NCBI GenBank assembly: GCA_963741615.1 | Contig: CAVUIU010000019.1 | Location: forward strand, 1 to 64,000 | DNA from: UBA9676 sp963741615 | GTDB lineage: Bacteria; Actinomycetota; Actinomycetes; Streptosporangiales; Streptosporangiaceae | DNA: 64,000 bases | Direction of reading: 5' to 3' | Shown: in pieces, positions 39,646 to 49,409 of the stretch | Position numbering within the stretch: the stretch's first letter is position 1 | Layout of the letters: every line of letters begins with the position of its first letter | The notes under the pieces: model-generated | Database searches by the model: none | Told to the model about the DNA's origin: nothing | What the model saw: the letters and a program-made list of their open reading frames with translations, nothing else | Made by a program: the position numbers and the translations under genes

Positions 39646-42393
39646 TCAGGTGCTGGCCTGCGGCGCCCGGGACGCCCGGCTGGCCGCGGCCCGCCGGGCG
39701 ATCAGCTTGCCGACTTCCCACAGCACCAGCAGCGCGACGGCCGGCACCAGCGCCCAGCCGAACTGGCGCAGGTTGATATCGACCGTCCCGAGCAGGCGAT
39801 GGAAGACGTCCATCTGGGTCACCAGCACCGCGAGCACGAACTCGCCGATCATCGCCCAGTTCATCTGCTTGCTGTCGAAGGTGTCCACCGTCAGGACGGA
39901 TTCGGTCTGGCTGCGGCACTCGACCGCGGCCACGATCAGGCACAGCGCGAACGAGGTGAAGGCGATCGAGTTGCCGATCTGCTCGCTGCCGAAGTGGGTG
40001 GTGCCGTACCGGATGAGCGAGAGCAGGCCGATGGTGACGGCCAGCCCGGCCAGCCCGACCGTAACGATCACCGGCCTGGTCAGCACCGACTCGCCCCGCG
40101 GCCGCGGCCTGCGGCCCATCAGCCCCGGGGTTTCCCGGTCGAAGCCGAGCGCGAAGCCGAACGGGGCGTTGACAATGAAGTGGATCCACAGCACCTGCGC
40201 CGGGTTGAAGGGTTCCCCGTTGGCGATGTTGAACAAGCTCGCACCGAGGAACGTCAGGACGAAGACAACCAGCAAGATAAGCACGAAACGGATGTACTTG
40301 GTGAGGTTGTCATAGATCTTGCGGCCCTGCTCCACCGCGAAGACGATCGTGGCGAAGTTGTCGTCGGACAGGATCATCCGGCCGGCGTTCTTGGCTACCT
40401 CGGTGCCGGAGCCCATGGCGATCCCGATGTCGGCCGCCTTGATGGCCGGCGCGTCGTTGACGCCGTCGCCGGTCATCGCCACCACGTAGCCCTTTTTCTT
40501 GAGCGTGTCGGCGAGGAGCACCTTGTGCTCGGGGGCGACCCGGCCGACCACCCCGATGCTGTCGATGCGGGCCAGCCGCTCCTCTTCCGTCAGGTCGGCG
40601 AACTCCGCGCCCAGGATGGCCTCGCCCGGGATCCCGACCTGCTTGGCGATGGCCGCGCCAGTGATCACGTCGTCCCCGGTCACCATGCGGACCTGGATGT
40701 GGGCCGCCTGGGCGCTGGCGACGGCGTCCTTGGACTCCTCCCGCGCCGGGTCGACCATCCCGACCAGGCTGGTCAGCTGCAGCTCGGTAACGTAACTGAG
40801 CAGGTCGCCGTGCGGGTCGAACCCGGACGGATCGAGGTCGCGGGTAGCGGCGGCCATCACGCGTCGGCCCTCGCCCTCCATGCGCTCCATGTGCGCTGTG
40901 TGCTGCTCGTTCAGGTCGGCATCCCACCGGATGCTGGTGCCGCCAGATAGCGCGGTGGCCGTCCGCGCCATCACCGCCGGTGCCGCGCCCTTGACGAAGC
41001 AGTGCACGACCGCCCGGCCCGCCGCGTCGGTGGCCGAGTTGAAGGTGGCCATCAGCTTGTAGGTCGGGTCGAACGGCAGCGTGGCCAGCCGGGGCAGCCG
41101 CTCGCGGGTCTCGTCGATGTCCATCCCGGCCTTGTAGCCCAGCACGAGCAGGGCACCCTCGGTGGGATCGCCCACGACCTTGCCGTCGACGAGCTTGGCG
41201 TCGCTGGCTACCAGATAGGGCAGGATCGCCTCATCGATGCGGTCCGCGGAACCGGCGGCGTGATGGACCTTGCCCTCCAGGCCGTAGCCGATGCCCGAGA
41301 TCGTGTAGCGGTCGGTCGGGTTGACCACCTCGACGGCGGTCATCTGGTTCATCGTCAGGGTGCCGGTCTTGTCGGAGTTGATCGCCGAGGTGAACCCCAG
41401 CGTCTCGACCGAGGGCAGGTCCTTCACGATGGCGTTGCGCTTGGCCAGGTCGACGCCGCCGATCGACAGGATCGTCTGCGACACCGTGGGCAGCGCCTCG
41501 GGGATGGCCGCGATGGCGAGCGATACGGCGCTGACGAACAGCGCGTCCCACGCCAGGCCACGCTGACGGCCGAGGACGAACATCACGATCATGGTCAGGC
41601 CGGCCGCCGCCGCGATCCAGAGGGTGAGCCGGTTGAGCTCCTTCGTGAGCGGTGACTCCTCGGTGGCCGTGGCCGCCAGCATCCCGGAGATCTTCCCCAG
41701 CTCGGTGCCGGCGCCCGTCCCGGTGACGATCACGGTGCCGCTGCCGTGCGTGACCGGCGTGTTCATGAACGCCATGTTCGTCTGGTCGCCGGGGCCCAGC
41801 TCGCCGCCGGACAGCGTCCCGGTGTCCTTGGCCGCGGGCACGCTCTCCCCGGTCAGCGCCGACTCGTCGATCTGCAGGGCGCTGGCCGCGATGATGCGGC
41901 CGTCGGCCGGCACCTCGTCCCCGGCGGCGATGAGCACCACGTCGCCGACGACCACCTGTTCGGCCGGGATCTGGGACTCCGTCCCGTCGCGCCGCACCCG
42001 GGCGGTCGCCTTCATCATCGACTTGAGGGCATTCATGGCACTCTCGGCCTTGCCCTCCTGGCGGACCCCGATCACCGCGTTCAGCACCGTCAGCGCCAGC
42101 AGCAGGACAGCGGTGCTCCACTCCTTGACCAGCAGGGACACCACCGCGGCGACGATCAGGATGATCTGCATATACGTGCGGTACTGATCCAGGAACCGGC
42201 GCCAGCCCGGCTCCGGCTTCTCCTCCGGCAGCGCGTTCGGGCCGTTCGCGGCCAGCCGCTCGGCCGCCCGCGCAGCGGTCAGCCCCACGGCCGGGTCAAC
42301 GTCCAGTGCGGTGGTGACCTCATCCGTTGAGCGCGCATACCAGTTCCGGCCCGCCGTGGCCGGCTGTCCCGCGGCGTCGGCTTGCACCGCCAT
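39646..42393 (-). CDS. P2-type cation-transporting ATPase
   Basis: 915 residues from ATG 42393, six bases after GGAGGA; the open frame extends upstream to 42918 but that part is a permease relic. N-terminal cation ATPase domain (NWYARSTDEVTTALDVDPAVGLTAARAAERLAANGPNALPEE), TGES near 180, PEALP near 297 (ion-binding helix M4), phosphorylation motif DKTGTLT near 340, KGAAPAVM, TGDGVNDAPAIKAADIGIAMG near 640, and a C-terminal six-segment membrane domain. Layout matches Ca2+/Na+-type P2 ATPases; the ion cannot be named from sequence. Exports a cation using ATP. Confidence 0.92.
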   Translation of the reverse strand: MAVQADAAGQPATAGRNWYARSTDEVTTALDVDPAVGLTAARAAERLAANGPNALPEEKPEPGWRRFLDQYRTYMQIILIVAAVVSLLVKEWSTAVLLLALTVLNAVIGVRQEGKAESAMNALKSMMKATARVRRDGTESQIPAEQVVVGDVVLIAAGDEVPADGRIIAASALQIDESALTGESVPAAKDTGTLSGGELGPGDQTNMAFMNTPVTHGSGTVIVTGTGAGTELGKISGMLAATATEESPLTKELNRLTLWIAAAAGLTMIVMFVLGRQRGLAWDALFVSAVSLAIAAIPEALPTVSQTILSIGGVDLAKRNAIVKDLPSVETLGFTSAINSDKTGTLTMNQMTAVEVVNPTDRYTISGIGYGLEGKVHHAAGSADRIDEAILPYLVASDAKLVDGKVVGDPTEGALLVLGYKAGMDIDETRERLPRLATLPFDPTYKLMATFNSATDAAGRAVVHCFVKGAAPAVMARTATALSGGTSIRWDADLNEQHTAHMERMEGEGRRVMAAATRDLDPSGFDPHGDLLSYVTELQLTSLVGMVDPAREESKDAVASAQAAHIQVRMVTGDDVITGAAIAKQVGIPGEAILGAEFADLTEEERLARIDSIGVVGRVAPEHKVLLADTLKKKGYVVAMTGDGVNDAPAIKAADIGIAMGSGTEVAKNAGRMILSDDNFATIVFAVEQGRKIYDNLTKYIRFVLILLVVFVLTFLGASLFNIANGEPFNPAQVLWIHFIVNAPFGFALGFDRETPGLMGRRPRPRGESVLTRPVIVTVGLAGLAVTIGLLSLIRYGTTHFGSEQIGNSIAFTSFALCLIVAAVECRSQTESVLTVDTFDSKQMNWAMIGEFVLAVLVTQMDVFHRLLGTVDINLRQFGWALVPAVALLVLWEVGKLIARRAAASRASRAPQAST

Positions 42394-42662
42394 GTCCATT
42401 CCTCCGATCCGGGCTGGCCATTGGCCTGGGTCCCGCTTGTCCTGCGGCCCGCCTCGCCGGCCCCGGGTGGTCGCACCGCCGCGGGCCCGGCTCGCCCGCG
42501 CCGGCTGACCCCATTGTCGGCCCCGCCGGGCCGCTGCCCGTCGCCGGCCGCCTGGCCGGCCGAGGCCCCCGTGAGCACGCCTTCTGGTTGTCGCACCATC
42601 GGCCGCGTTCCCGCATGCCGGCCACCGGGAACTTCCTGTTCTTCGCCGGCACGTCGATCCGC

Positions 42663-42918
42663 TGGAAGAACCGGATTCGCGGCTCCTCCGCGTGTTCCTC
42701 GCCTCCTCACCGAGCGCGGCGGCCGCCTCATAGCCGGCGAAGGCCGTAATGCTGTCGATCATCGCATTCGTGATGTCGGTGAGCCGACCGTTCGGCGACG
42801 ACGCCGGAGCGAGGGCCGCAACCGAGCGGTGCGCCGGCCCGATGGCCGGCATCCCGATGAACGTGAGCGCCATGAGCGCGAAGACGGCCAGATAGGCCCA
42901 GGCGCCGGACTGTGTCAT
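42663..42918 (-). pseudogene. amino-acid permease (APC) fragment
   Basis: In frame ahead of the ATPase gene: a hydrophobic segment (AWAYLAVFALMALTFIGMPAIG), a loop, then IDSITAFAGYEAAAALGEEARNTRR, which closely resembles the conserved helix of APC-superfamily amino-acid permeases. After this the frame decays into Arg/Gly-rich sequence. No N-terminal or C-terminal permease regions are present. Its ATG overlaps the stop of the small upstream gene. Confidence 0.5.
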
Positions 42919-43133
42919 TGCCTGGGCGGTGGCGCCACCCGCTGCAGGTGGAGGAGTTCCAGCCCCAGGCCGCTGATCCGGAGCATCAGCCCGGACAGGG
43001 CGGCCTGATCGGGCAGCTCGGCGCGCAGGGTTGTCGTGCCCAGACCCACGGTGACCTCACAGTCGTCAAATTCCGCGCGCAGTGCGCTGCCTGCCTCACC
43101 CGTGAAAGTGATCTCATACGTCTGTGATCGCAC
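42915..43133 (-). CDS. small conserved protein (72 aa)
   Basis: GTG 43133 with GAGGCGTGACCAG upstream; an ATG at 43205 would run through regulatory site 3. Sequence YEITFTGEAGSALRAEFDDCEVTVGLGTTTLRAELPDQAALSGLMLRISGLGLELLHLQRV has the alternating strand/helix pattern of a small ferredoxin-like or BON-like fold that I recognise as common but uncharacterised in actinomycetes. Its 5' region holds two TCACCC-N6-GGGTGA sites shared with the divergent SulP gene. Confidence 0.65.
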   Translation of the reverse strand: MRSQTYEITFTGEAGSALRAEFDDCEVTVGLGTTTLRAELPDQAALSGLMLRISGLGLELLHLQRVAPPPRQ

Positions 43134-43201
43134 CTGGTCACGCCTCGCGTTTGCTGGTTCTGTCCGTGCCGACAGCGTGCCCAGCGGCTGGGCCGGTGTC
43201 A

Positions 43202-43219
43202 TCACCCCCCCGAGGGTGA
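43202..43219. promoter_or_regulatory. TCACCC-N6-GGGTGA site 3
   Basis: TCACCCCCCCGAGGGTGA, 69 bases upstream of the small minus-strand gene's GTG (43133). Confidence 0.55.
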
Positions 43220-43275
43220 CATGGCATCCGGCCTGAAGATCGCGCCGGCAGCCGCGGCCGCCTGGACGCCAGATT

Positions 43276-43293
43276 TCACCCTCCGGAGGGTGA
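43276..43293. promoter_or_regulatory. TCACCC-N6-GGGTGA site 4
   Basis: TCACCCTCCGGAGGGTGA, a perfect 18-base palindrome, 101 bases upstream of the second SulP ATG and 57 bases from site 3. Confidence 0.65.
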
Positions 43294-43393
43294 CGACGCC
43301 CATGGCGATCCAGCCGAACCTGAAGAGGTCCTGAACAGGAACGTGCAGCAGACGGCGCTCGCGCGCCGCCCTCGGCCCGGCTAGGGGTGAGCT

Positions 43394-45118
43394 ATGGCAG
43401 ACCAGCCAGCTCCGGCGCAGGGCTGGTGGCGGTTTGTGCCCATGGCCGGATGGATCCGGTCGTATGAGCGCCGCTGGCTCAGGGGTGATCTCATCGCCGG
43501 GGTCGCCGTCGCTGCCCTGATCGTGCCGAAGAATCTCGGCTATGCGGGGATCGCGGGGATCCCGCTGCAGAACGGCCTGTACGCGGCGGCCGCCGGCGCG
43601 ATCCTGTATGCGGTCTTCGGGACGAGCCGGCAGATCTCGACCGGGCCGAGCTCGGGATTGGCGGCGGTGGCCGCGAGCGCCGTCGCGGTGGCCGGGATCA
43701 CGGGGGTCCAGGACGTGGCGTCCTTCGTGGCGTTGATCACCCTCGTTTCTGGCGTGCTGTTCCTGGTCCTGGCGGTCCTCAAGATGGGGTGGATCGCGCA
43801 GTTCCTCTCCCGGGCCGTCGTCACGGGCTTCCTGTTCGGCGCCGCGATCGATGTGGTGATCGGCGAGCTTCCCAAGCTCACCGGGACGAAGGCCACCGGC
43901 TCGAACCCGCTCCAGGAGCTGTGGTCCTGGTTCGGGACGCTCGGCGATGCCCATCTGCTGACCGTGGCCGTCGGCGCCGTCGCGCTGGTGGTGGTGTTCG
44001 GGGTGAGGGTGATCGCGCCGCGCATCCCCGGCGCCCTGGTCCTGGTCGTCGGTGGCCTGCTGGCGTCGTGGCTTTTCGATCTCGGCGCCCACGGCGTGGC
44101 CTTGGTCGGTGAGGTGCCCAGGGGCCTGCCGTCGCTGCACGTGCCTCCCCCTCGGCTGCTGGGTGATCACGCGGGCACGATCGCGCTGGCGGCGGTGGCG
44201 CTGGTCGTGATCGGGTTCTCCCAGACCGCCGGCGATGCGAGGACGTTCGCGGCCCGGCACCACTACCGCATCGACATCAACCAGGAATCGGCCGCGCAGG
44301 GCATGGCGAACGCCGGCGCGGGCCTGTTCCAGGGGATGCCGGTGTCCACCAGCTTGTCCGCGAGTTCACTGAACGATCACTCCGGTGCGCGCACCGGTCT
44401 GGCATCGCTCACCTCCGGTGTGATCGTCCTGCTCACGCTGCTCGTGCTGGCGCCGGTCTTTTCGGTTCTGCCCAAGCCCGTGCTGGCCGCCCTGATCATC
44501 GAGGCCGTGGTCATGGGGATGATGGACGTGCCCGAGATGCGCCGCCTGGCCAGGGTGGCGCGGTTTGACTTCTGGATCGCGGTCGCGGCGATCATCGCGA
44601 CGTTGCTGGTCGGTGTGCTCGCCGGGGTGATGATCGGGATCGGGCTCTCGCTGATCTGGCTCATCTCGGTGGCTACCCGGCCCCGCATGCCCCTGATGGG
44701 ACGCGAGCCAGGCACCCACGTCTTCCGGGAGCTGGACGAGCATCCCGGCGACGAGCAGTATCCCGGTGTGGTGGTTCTCCGGCTGGACGGCGGCCTGTTC
44801 TTCGCCACCTCCGATGCCCTGGAGGACCGGGTCCGGGAGGTCGCCCTGTCCATGCCCGGCATCACCGGGATCGTGCTCGATTGCGAGGGAATCGACTTCA
44901 TCGACTCGCAGGGCTCGGCAAAGATGCGCGAGATCCACGAGCTCGCCGGGCAAGCCGGCTTGACCCTGCGGCTTGCCCGGCTCAAGCCGTCCGTCCGCGA
45001 ACTGCTCACGCGCGACGGCATCCTCGGCCGCATCGGCGAGGAGAACATCCACGGAAACGTCGATCACGCCGTGAAGGCACAAGTCGCCGCCCAAGGAGGC
45101 AGCCGTGCCGACCGGTGA
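43394..45118 (+). CDS. SulP family anion transporter with STAS domain
   Basis: 574 residues, ATG 43394, AGGGGTGAGCT upstream. N-terminal SulP signature (SYERRWLRGDLIAGVAVAALIVPKNLGYAGIAGIP), about 12 membrane segments, GMPVSTSLSASSLNDHSGARTGLASL near residue 315 and a STAS domain from about 440 with GIDFIDSQGSAKMREIHELA near 500, where the Ser is the residue phosphorylated in anti-sigma-antagonist STAS domains. Distinct in sequence from the 37867 copy. Two regulatory-type palindromes lie upstream. Confidence 0.9.
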   Translation: MADQPAPAQGWWRFVPMAGWIRSYERRWLRGDLIAGVAVAALIVPKNLGYAGIAGIPLQNGLYAAAAGAILYAVFGTSRQISTGPSSGLAAVAASAVAVAGITGVQDVASFVALITLVSGVLFLVLAVLKMGWIAQFLSRAVVTGFLFGAAIDVVIGELPKLTGTKATGSNPLQELWSWFGTLGDAHLLTVAVGAVALVVVFGVRVIAPRIPGALVLVVGGLLASWLFDLGAHGVALVGEVPRGLPSLHVPPPRLLGDHAGTIALAAVALVVIGFSQTAGDARTFAARHHYRIDINQESAAQGMANAGAGLFQGMPVSTSLSASSLNDHSGARTGLASLTSGVIVLLTLLVLAPVFSVLPKPVLAALIIEAVVMGMMDVPEMRRLARVARFDFWIAVAAIIATLLVGVLAGVMIGIGLSLIWLISVATRPRMPLMGREPGTHVFRELDEHPGDEQYPGVVVLRLDGGLFFATSDALEDRVREVALSMPGITGIVLDCEGIDFIDSQGSAKMREIHELAGQAGLTLRLARLKPSVRELLTRDGILGRIGEENIHGNVDHAVKAQVAAQGGSRADR

Positions 45119-45166
45119 CAAGCCCCCCTTGGGTACCGGCGGCATGCCGTCCCTGCTTTCGCGGTG

Positions 45167-45865
45167 ATGGGTGAACCCATGAAGGCCGGCCGCTGCTTCG
45201 CGCAGGCCGTGGCGGTGCTGGCCGTGTTCGCCGTAGCGCGCTCGTTCGGGCTCCTGGGCCCGGCGGTGATATCTGTCAGTCTTCTCACCGCAGTACTGAT
45301 CCTGATCGCCTGGCGGGCGGGCCTAACGCACGCCGACCTCGGCCTTGGCCGGGCCGATATGCGCGCGGGCCTGCTGTACGGTGCCGGTGCCTTCGGGGCC
45401 GTCCTGCTGGTGCTGGTGGTGGCGGCCGTGATCCCGGCGGCGGACGGGTTCCTCCACGATTCGCGGGCGCAGATCGGTGGCGGGCGGCTGCTGTACGAGC
45501 TGGGGGTGTCGATCGTGCTGCTGACGGCGATCCCGGAGGAGTTCGCCTTCCGCGGCGTCTTGCTGGGGTCGGCGCTGAGGCTGTGGGGCCCATGGCGTGC
45601 GAGCCTGATCACGTCCGCCCTGTTCGGCCTCTGGCACATCGCGCCGACCCTGCACACCATGTCGGACAACAGCGTGGTCCGCGGTGTCACCGCAAGTACC
45701 GGCGGGCGAGTGCTGGTGGTGCTTGGCTCGGTTGCGGTGACGTTCGCCGCCGGCCTGGTCTTCTGCTGGCTAAGGCTGCGGTCCAGGAGCCTGATCGCCC
45801 CGGTCATGGCGCACGTCGCGACCAACGGGCTCGCGCTCACCGTCGCGTGGTTCACGGTCCACTAG
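45167..45865 (+). CDS. CPBP family intramembrane metalloprotease
   Basis: 232 residues from ATG 45167 (ATG 45179 is also possible; the palindrome ATGGGTGAACCCAT covers both). CPBP/ABI domain: AIPEEFAFRGVLLG near residue 122 (EExxxR), FGLWHIAP near 156 (His), and VMAHVATNGLAL near 218. Six or so membrane segments. Family members are glutamic/metallo-type intramembrane endopeptidases or bacteriocin-immunity-like proteins. Convergent with the Abhydrolase_9 gene with a hairpin between them. Confidence 0.85.
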   Translation: MGEPMKAGRCFAQAVAVLAVFAVARSFGLLGPAVISVSLLTAVLILIAWRAGLTHADLGLGRADMRAGLLYGAGAFGAVLLVLVVAAVIPAADGFLHDSRAQIGGGRLLYELGVSIVLLTAIPEEFAFRGVLLGSALRLWGPWRASLITSALFGLWHIAPTLHTMSDNSVVRGVTASTGGRVLVVLGSVAVTFAAGLVFCWLRLRSRSLIAPVMAHVATNGLALTVAWFTVH

Positions 45866-45870
45866 GGCAC

Positions 45871-45892
45871 CCTGCTGGCCCCGCCCGGCAGG
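45871..45892. terminator. hairpin between convergent genes
   Basis: CCTGCTGG pairs with CCCGGCAGG-type complement (8-bp stem with one G-U, loop CCCCGC) in the 30-base gap between stops. GC-rich, without T-run. Confidence 0.45.
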
Positions 45893-45895
45893 CTC

Positions 45896-47698
45896 TTACC
45901 TCACCTCCGAGATGATTTTCCGCAGGCTGGCCAGGTCTTGGGAGGTCATGCCGGCGGGCCGCATGATGGCATTCCACCCATCGACATACTCGGCCGAGTA
46001 CCGGTGGCCGTGGCCGTCCGGAACGCCGGTGGCGAACGGCAGGTCGGCGGTGACCTGCCAGAAGGTGATGAACGGCATCCAGAACATGCCCGTGAGCACG
46101 TCCTTGCCGGGGGGCTCGCTGATCCAGTCCGGCCGGCTGAAGATCAGATGCGGGCTCCACCAGACGATCGGGTCGGACGGGTGCATCATGTACAGGACCC
46201 GGCTGCCTTCCCAGGGCTGGCCCTGCGGGGGGATGCCCGTGGTCGTGTCATTGGCGAACCGCACGATCCGGCCGTCCTGGTAGATGGGCTGGACCTCGGG
46301 GCTGCCGGCGTCGCGGTTGTCGCTGAACTCCCGGAACAGCGTGTTGAAGTTGGGCGGCCCCGCGAACAGCGCCCCGGAGGTGCGGTTGGCCAGGTCGTTC
46401 TGGCCGGTAAAGGCCGCCTCGCCGCCAAACGACCCCAGGCTTTCCCCGGCCACATACAGCCGGGGGCGCTGGCCTGCGGGCAGCTTCGCCCACACCCCGT
46501 AGACGGCGTCGAAGAGCGCACGGCCGGCCGCGAGGGCCTTCGACTGGTCGACCAGGTAGGAAAGCCACGATGGCAGGTAGGAGTACTGGATCGCCACGGT
46601 CGCGCAGTCGCCGCCGCTGAGGTACTCGACCGTGTCGACCAGGGCCGGGTTAACCCAGCCGCTGCCGGTCGTCGTCACCACGACCAGGTTCTTGCGGCCG
46701 AAACCGCCCGCGCGCCGGAGGTCGTCGACCGCCAGCGCGGCCTGGGCCTGCGGCCCATTGGCTGATGCCAGCCCGGCGTAGATCCGGATCGGCTCCATGG
46801 CCGGCTGGTGGGTGAATTTCTCGATGTCACTCACCGACGGGCCCTTGCCGATGAAGTTGCGGCCCTGGTACCCGAGCGAATCCCACCGCACGAGCGAACC
46901 CGGTCCCCCCGAACGCAGGCTGGTCGTCGGCTGGTGCACCCCTTCGGCGGTCGTCGTGTCGCGCACCGAATATGCCTGGTTCATGAGGCTGACGAAGCCG
47001 TTGAGCAGCAGGCCGCTGACAACCACATAGGTAAGGCCGACCACCAGGACCCAGCCGACCGCCTTCGCCGCGCGCCGCCCGATCCAGCGGCTGAGCAGCT
47101 TCGCGAGCCAGCGGTACAGGCCGTGCAGACCGCGCCCGATCAGCAGCAGCACGCAGAAGATCAGCGCGGCGATGAATGGCGACGCGACGACCAGCGGGAT
47201 GTTGTAGTCCGTCACCCCCATCAGCTTGCGGATCTCATGCTGCCAGTACTGCCCGAACCCGAAGGCCACCGCGATCAGGACACCACCGATGATGAAGAAG
47301 GTGAGCCAGGCCCAGCGCCGCGGGCGCCGCGGGTCACGATCGGTGAAAGCCCGCCAGACCCACGCGGCGAGCACACCCAGCCCATAGCCGATGGCCGCGG
47401 TGATGCCCCAGACCAGGCCCTGGACCACCCCGCCGCGCGGGAGCAGCGACGGCGTGAAGGACAGGCACGCGAAGATGAGCGCACCCCAGCAGCCGGGAAG
47501 TGTGACATAGAGCAGCTTCCGGCGTTTCCGGGGCTCCGGCGGCGGCTGACGGCCTTCAGCCGCCGGGGCCGGTGGGGGCGTTTCGACGGCTACGGGCGGC
47601 TGATCGGTCCCGGCCGGATCGGCGGCACGCTGGGCCGCCGCCTCTGGATGCTCGCCCGGTGATTGACTGGGCGGCTCCCCCGGCGTGTCCAGCGCCAT
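45896..47698 (-). CDS. Abhydrolase_9 family membrane protein
   Basis: 600 residues, ATG 47698 with AAGGAGGAGGTAGCC upstream. Pro/Ala-rich cytoplasmic N-terminus (about 65 residues), then five hydrophobic segments of the Abhydrolase_9 N-terminal domain (LPGCWGALIFACLSFTPSLLPRGG first), then an alpha/beta hydrolase domain: GLASANGPQAQAALAVDDLRRAGG, nucleophile elbow VAGESLGSFGGEAAF near residue 417, HPSDPIVWWSP and HGHRYSAEYVDGW near the C-terminus. Known only as a membrane-anchored serine-hydrolase-like family in actinobacteria. Confidence 0.88.
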   Translation of the reverse strand: MALDTPGEPPSQSPGEHPEAAAQRAADPAGTDQPPVAVETPPPAPAAEGRQPPPEPRKRRKLLYVTLPGCWGALIFACLSFTPSLLPRGGVVQGLVWGITAAIGYGLGVLAAWVWRAFTDRDPRRPRRWAWLTFFIIGGVLIAVAFGFGQYWQHEIRKLMGVTDYNIPLVVASPFIAALIFCVLLLIGRGLHGLYRWLAKLLSRWIGRRAAKAVGWVLVVGLTYVVVSGLLLNGFVSLMNQAYSVRDTTTAEGVHQPTTSLRSGGPGSLVRWDSLGYQGRNFIGKGPSVSDIEKFTHQPAMEPIRIYAGLASANGPQAQAALAVDDLRRAGGFGRKNLVVVTTTGSGWVNPALVDTVEYLSGGDCATVAIQYSYLPSWLSYLVDQSKALAAGRALFDAVYGVWAKLPAGQRPRLYVAGESLGSFGGEAAFTGQNDLANRTSGALFAGPPNFNTLFREFSDNRDAGSPEVQPIYQDGRIVRFANDTTTGIPPQGQPWEGSRVLYMMHPSDPIVWWSPHLIFSRPDWISEPPGKDVLTGMFWMPFITFWQVTADLPFATGVPDGHGHRYSAEYVDGWNAIMRPAGMTSQDLASLRKIISEVR

Positions 47699-47805
47699 GG
47701 CTACCTCCTCCTTGACGATCGGCCGGCGGCTATCCGGCGACAGGAACGCACGTCGCCGCCGACCGGGCCGGTACGAGCTGATGACGGTCGCGGGTCGGCA
47801 TCACT

Positions 47806-47837
47806 ATGTCCTGCTTCATGCATGTCCTGCTTCATGC
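47806..47837 (+). repeat. 16-bp perfect tandem duplication
   Basis: ATGTCCTGCTTCATGC occurs twice back to back. The second copy overlaps the stop codon end of the MFS gene at 47832. Probably a slippage event. Confidence 0.7.
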
Positions 47838-49319
47838 CGCGGGGGCGGTATCGGCGTCTGCTGGTCCGGTGGCCTCGATCGGCCGGCGGGGGATGAGAAC
47901 GCCGAGGACGAGGCCGATCAGGGTGAACACCAGCATCATCGTGAGGGCGACGGCGAAGGGCTTCCCGGCGGGCAGCTTGACGGCCACCAGGACCGAGCCG
48001 ACCAGGGCGGTGCCGAACGACGATCCCAGGTTGGAGACGCTGCGGGACAGCCCGGAGATATCACCCTGGTCGCTGTCGGGCCAGCTGGACTGGACGACGT
48101 TGACGGACGAGGTCAGCATGACCCCAATCCCGGCGCCGAAAAGGAACAGCCCCGGTATCCAGGTCCAGACGCCGGAATGCGCCCTGACCAGGGCCAGCAG
48201 CAAGGCCATGCCGACGGTGGTGATCAGGAAACCGGCGATGATCAGCCACCGCTGCGGATGGCGCCGGGCGAACCGGTCGGCCCCGGCGGAGGCGATAAGG
48301 ATCCCGATCGTGCCCGGGGTGAGTATCAGGCCGGTCTTGATGGCGTTGTACTTCCAGACCTCTTGCAGGTAGACCGAGATGACGAAGAACGACCCCTGCA
48401 GGATCAGCCACTGGATGGTCTGGGTCCCCAGCCCCAGGTTGGAGACCTTATTACGGAACAGCCGCAGTGGGAGCAGCACCGCCTTGCCTTTTCTCTCGCC
48501 GGCGTGGACGTGCAGGAAGAACCACAGCAGGAACAGCGCGCCGATGGCCACAAACAGCCACACCGGGGAGATCGAGCCCTTCGGGATGACAACGGTGTTC
48601 CCGATGGTGAAATCCGCCCGCGACTTGCCGAAGCCGTAGGTTCGCGACTGCAGCAGCCCGAGCACCACGAAGAACAGGCCCAGCGCCGACAAGACCGCCC
48701 CGGTCAGGTCGAATCGCGGCCGTGGCTCCGCCGGGCCCGGGTCGGCGATCTTGCGGCCGAGCCAGATGATCCAGGCGACCACCAGCACCTGCAGCCCGAA
48801 CGACGCCCGCCAGCTGATCGCGCTGGTCAACACCCCGCCGATCAGCGGGCCGGCGGCCGCGCCCAGCCCACCGGCGCCGCTGACCACGCCGAAGTAGCGG
48901 GCGCGCGCCTTCACGTCGGGAAAGGCCACGGTCACCAGGATGTAGATGGGCGGGATCATCAGCGCCGAGCCCACGCCCTCGAACACCGAGTACCCGACGA
49001 TCAGCAGCGGCAGCCCCTGCGCCAGCAGCGCCAGAACCCCGCCTACCCCGTAGATGATCAAGCCGAGGATGAAGCACCGCTTGCGGCCCCAGATGTTGGT
49101 CAGCTTGCTGCCGGGGATCATCAGCGCCGCCATCGTCAGCGTGAACAGCGTGATCGCCGTCTGCACGCCGGCCACCGTCGTGCCCAGGTCCTTGGCGATC
49201 GCGCTGATGGCCACGTTCATGTTCGTGGCCGCGTAGCTGGCGATGAACTGAGCCAGCGCCAGCGGCAGGACCATCGCCCGGGCCGCGGCGCGCGCCGACG
49301 GCGCGGTCATGTCGGTCAC
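47832..49319 (-). CDS. DHA2-type MFS transporter
   Basis: 495 residues from GTG 49319, preceded by GGGAAGGGGAAGACG; ATG 49310 is internal and 49346 too long. About 14 hydrophobic segments; motif A-like GSKLTNIWGRKRCFILG near residue 68, motif C-like GVVSGAGGLGAAAGPLIGGVL near 150. Drug/solute:proton antiporter of DHA2 type, only distantly like the 31818 copy. A TCACCC-N6-GGGTGA site lies 91 bases upstream. Confidence 0.88.
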   Translation of the reverse strand: MTDMTAPSARAAARAMVLPLALAQFIASYAATNMNVAISAIAKDLGTTVAGVQTAITLFTLTMAALMIPGSKLTNIWGRKRCFILGLIIYGVGGVLALLAQGLPLLIVGYSVFEGVGSALMIPPIYILVTVAFPDVKARARYFGVVSGAGGLGAAAGPLIGGVLTSAISWRASFGLQVLVVAWIIWLGRKIADPGPAEPRPRFDLTGAVLSALGLFFVVLGLLQSRTYGFGKSRADFTIGNTVVIPKGSISPVWLFVAIGALFLLWFFLHVHAGERKGKAVLLPLRLFRNKVSNLGLGTQTIQWLILQGSFFVISVYLQEVWKYNAIKTGLILTPGTIGILIASAGADRFARRHPQRWLIIAGFLITTVGMALLLALVRAHSGVWTWIPGLFLFGAGIGVMLTSSVNVVQSSWPDSDQGDISGLSRSVSNLGSSFGTALVGSVLVAVKLPAGKPFAVALTMMLVFTLIGLVLGVLIPRRPIEATGPADADTAPAA

Positions 49320-49409
49320 GTCTTCCCCTTCCCGCCCGCCTCCCACCGGCGCAGGCGGACGTCCGGTCGCACCGTGATCCAGGCTGCCCGCCCGGCCCTG
49401 GCCCGGTCG

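Noticed and set aside
37900..40950. A 1016-codon plus-strand frame
   Set aside because: It runs antisense to the SulP and P-type ATPase genes and has low-complexity Arg/Gly/Asp composition; it is a shadow caused by high GC.
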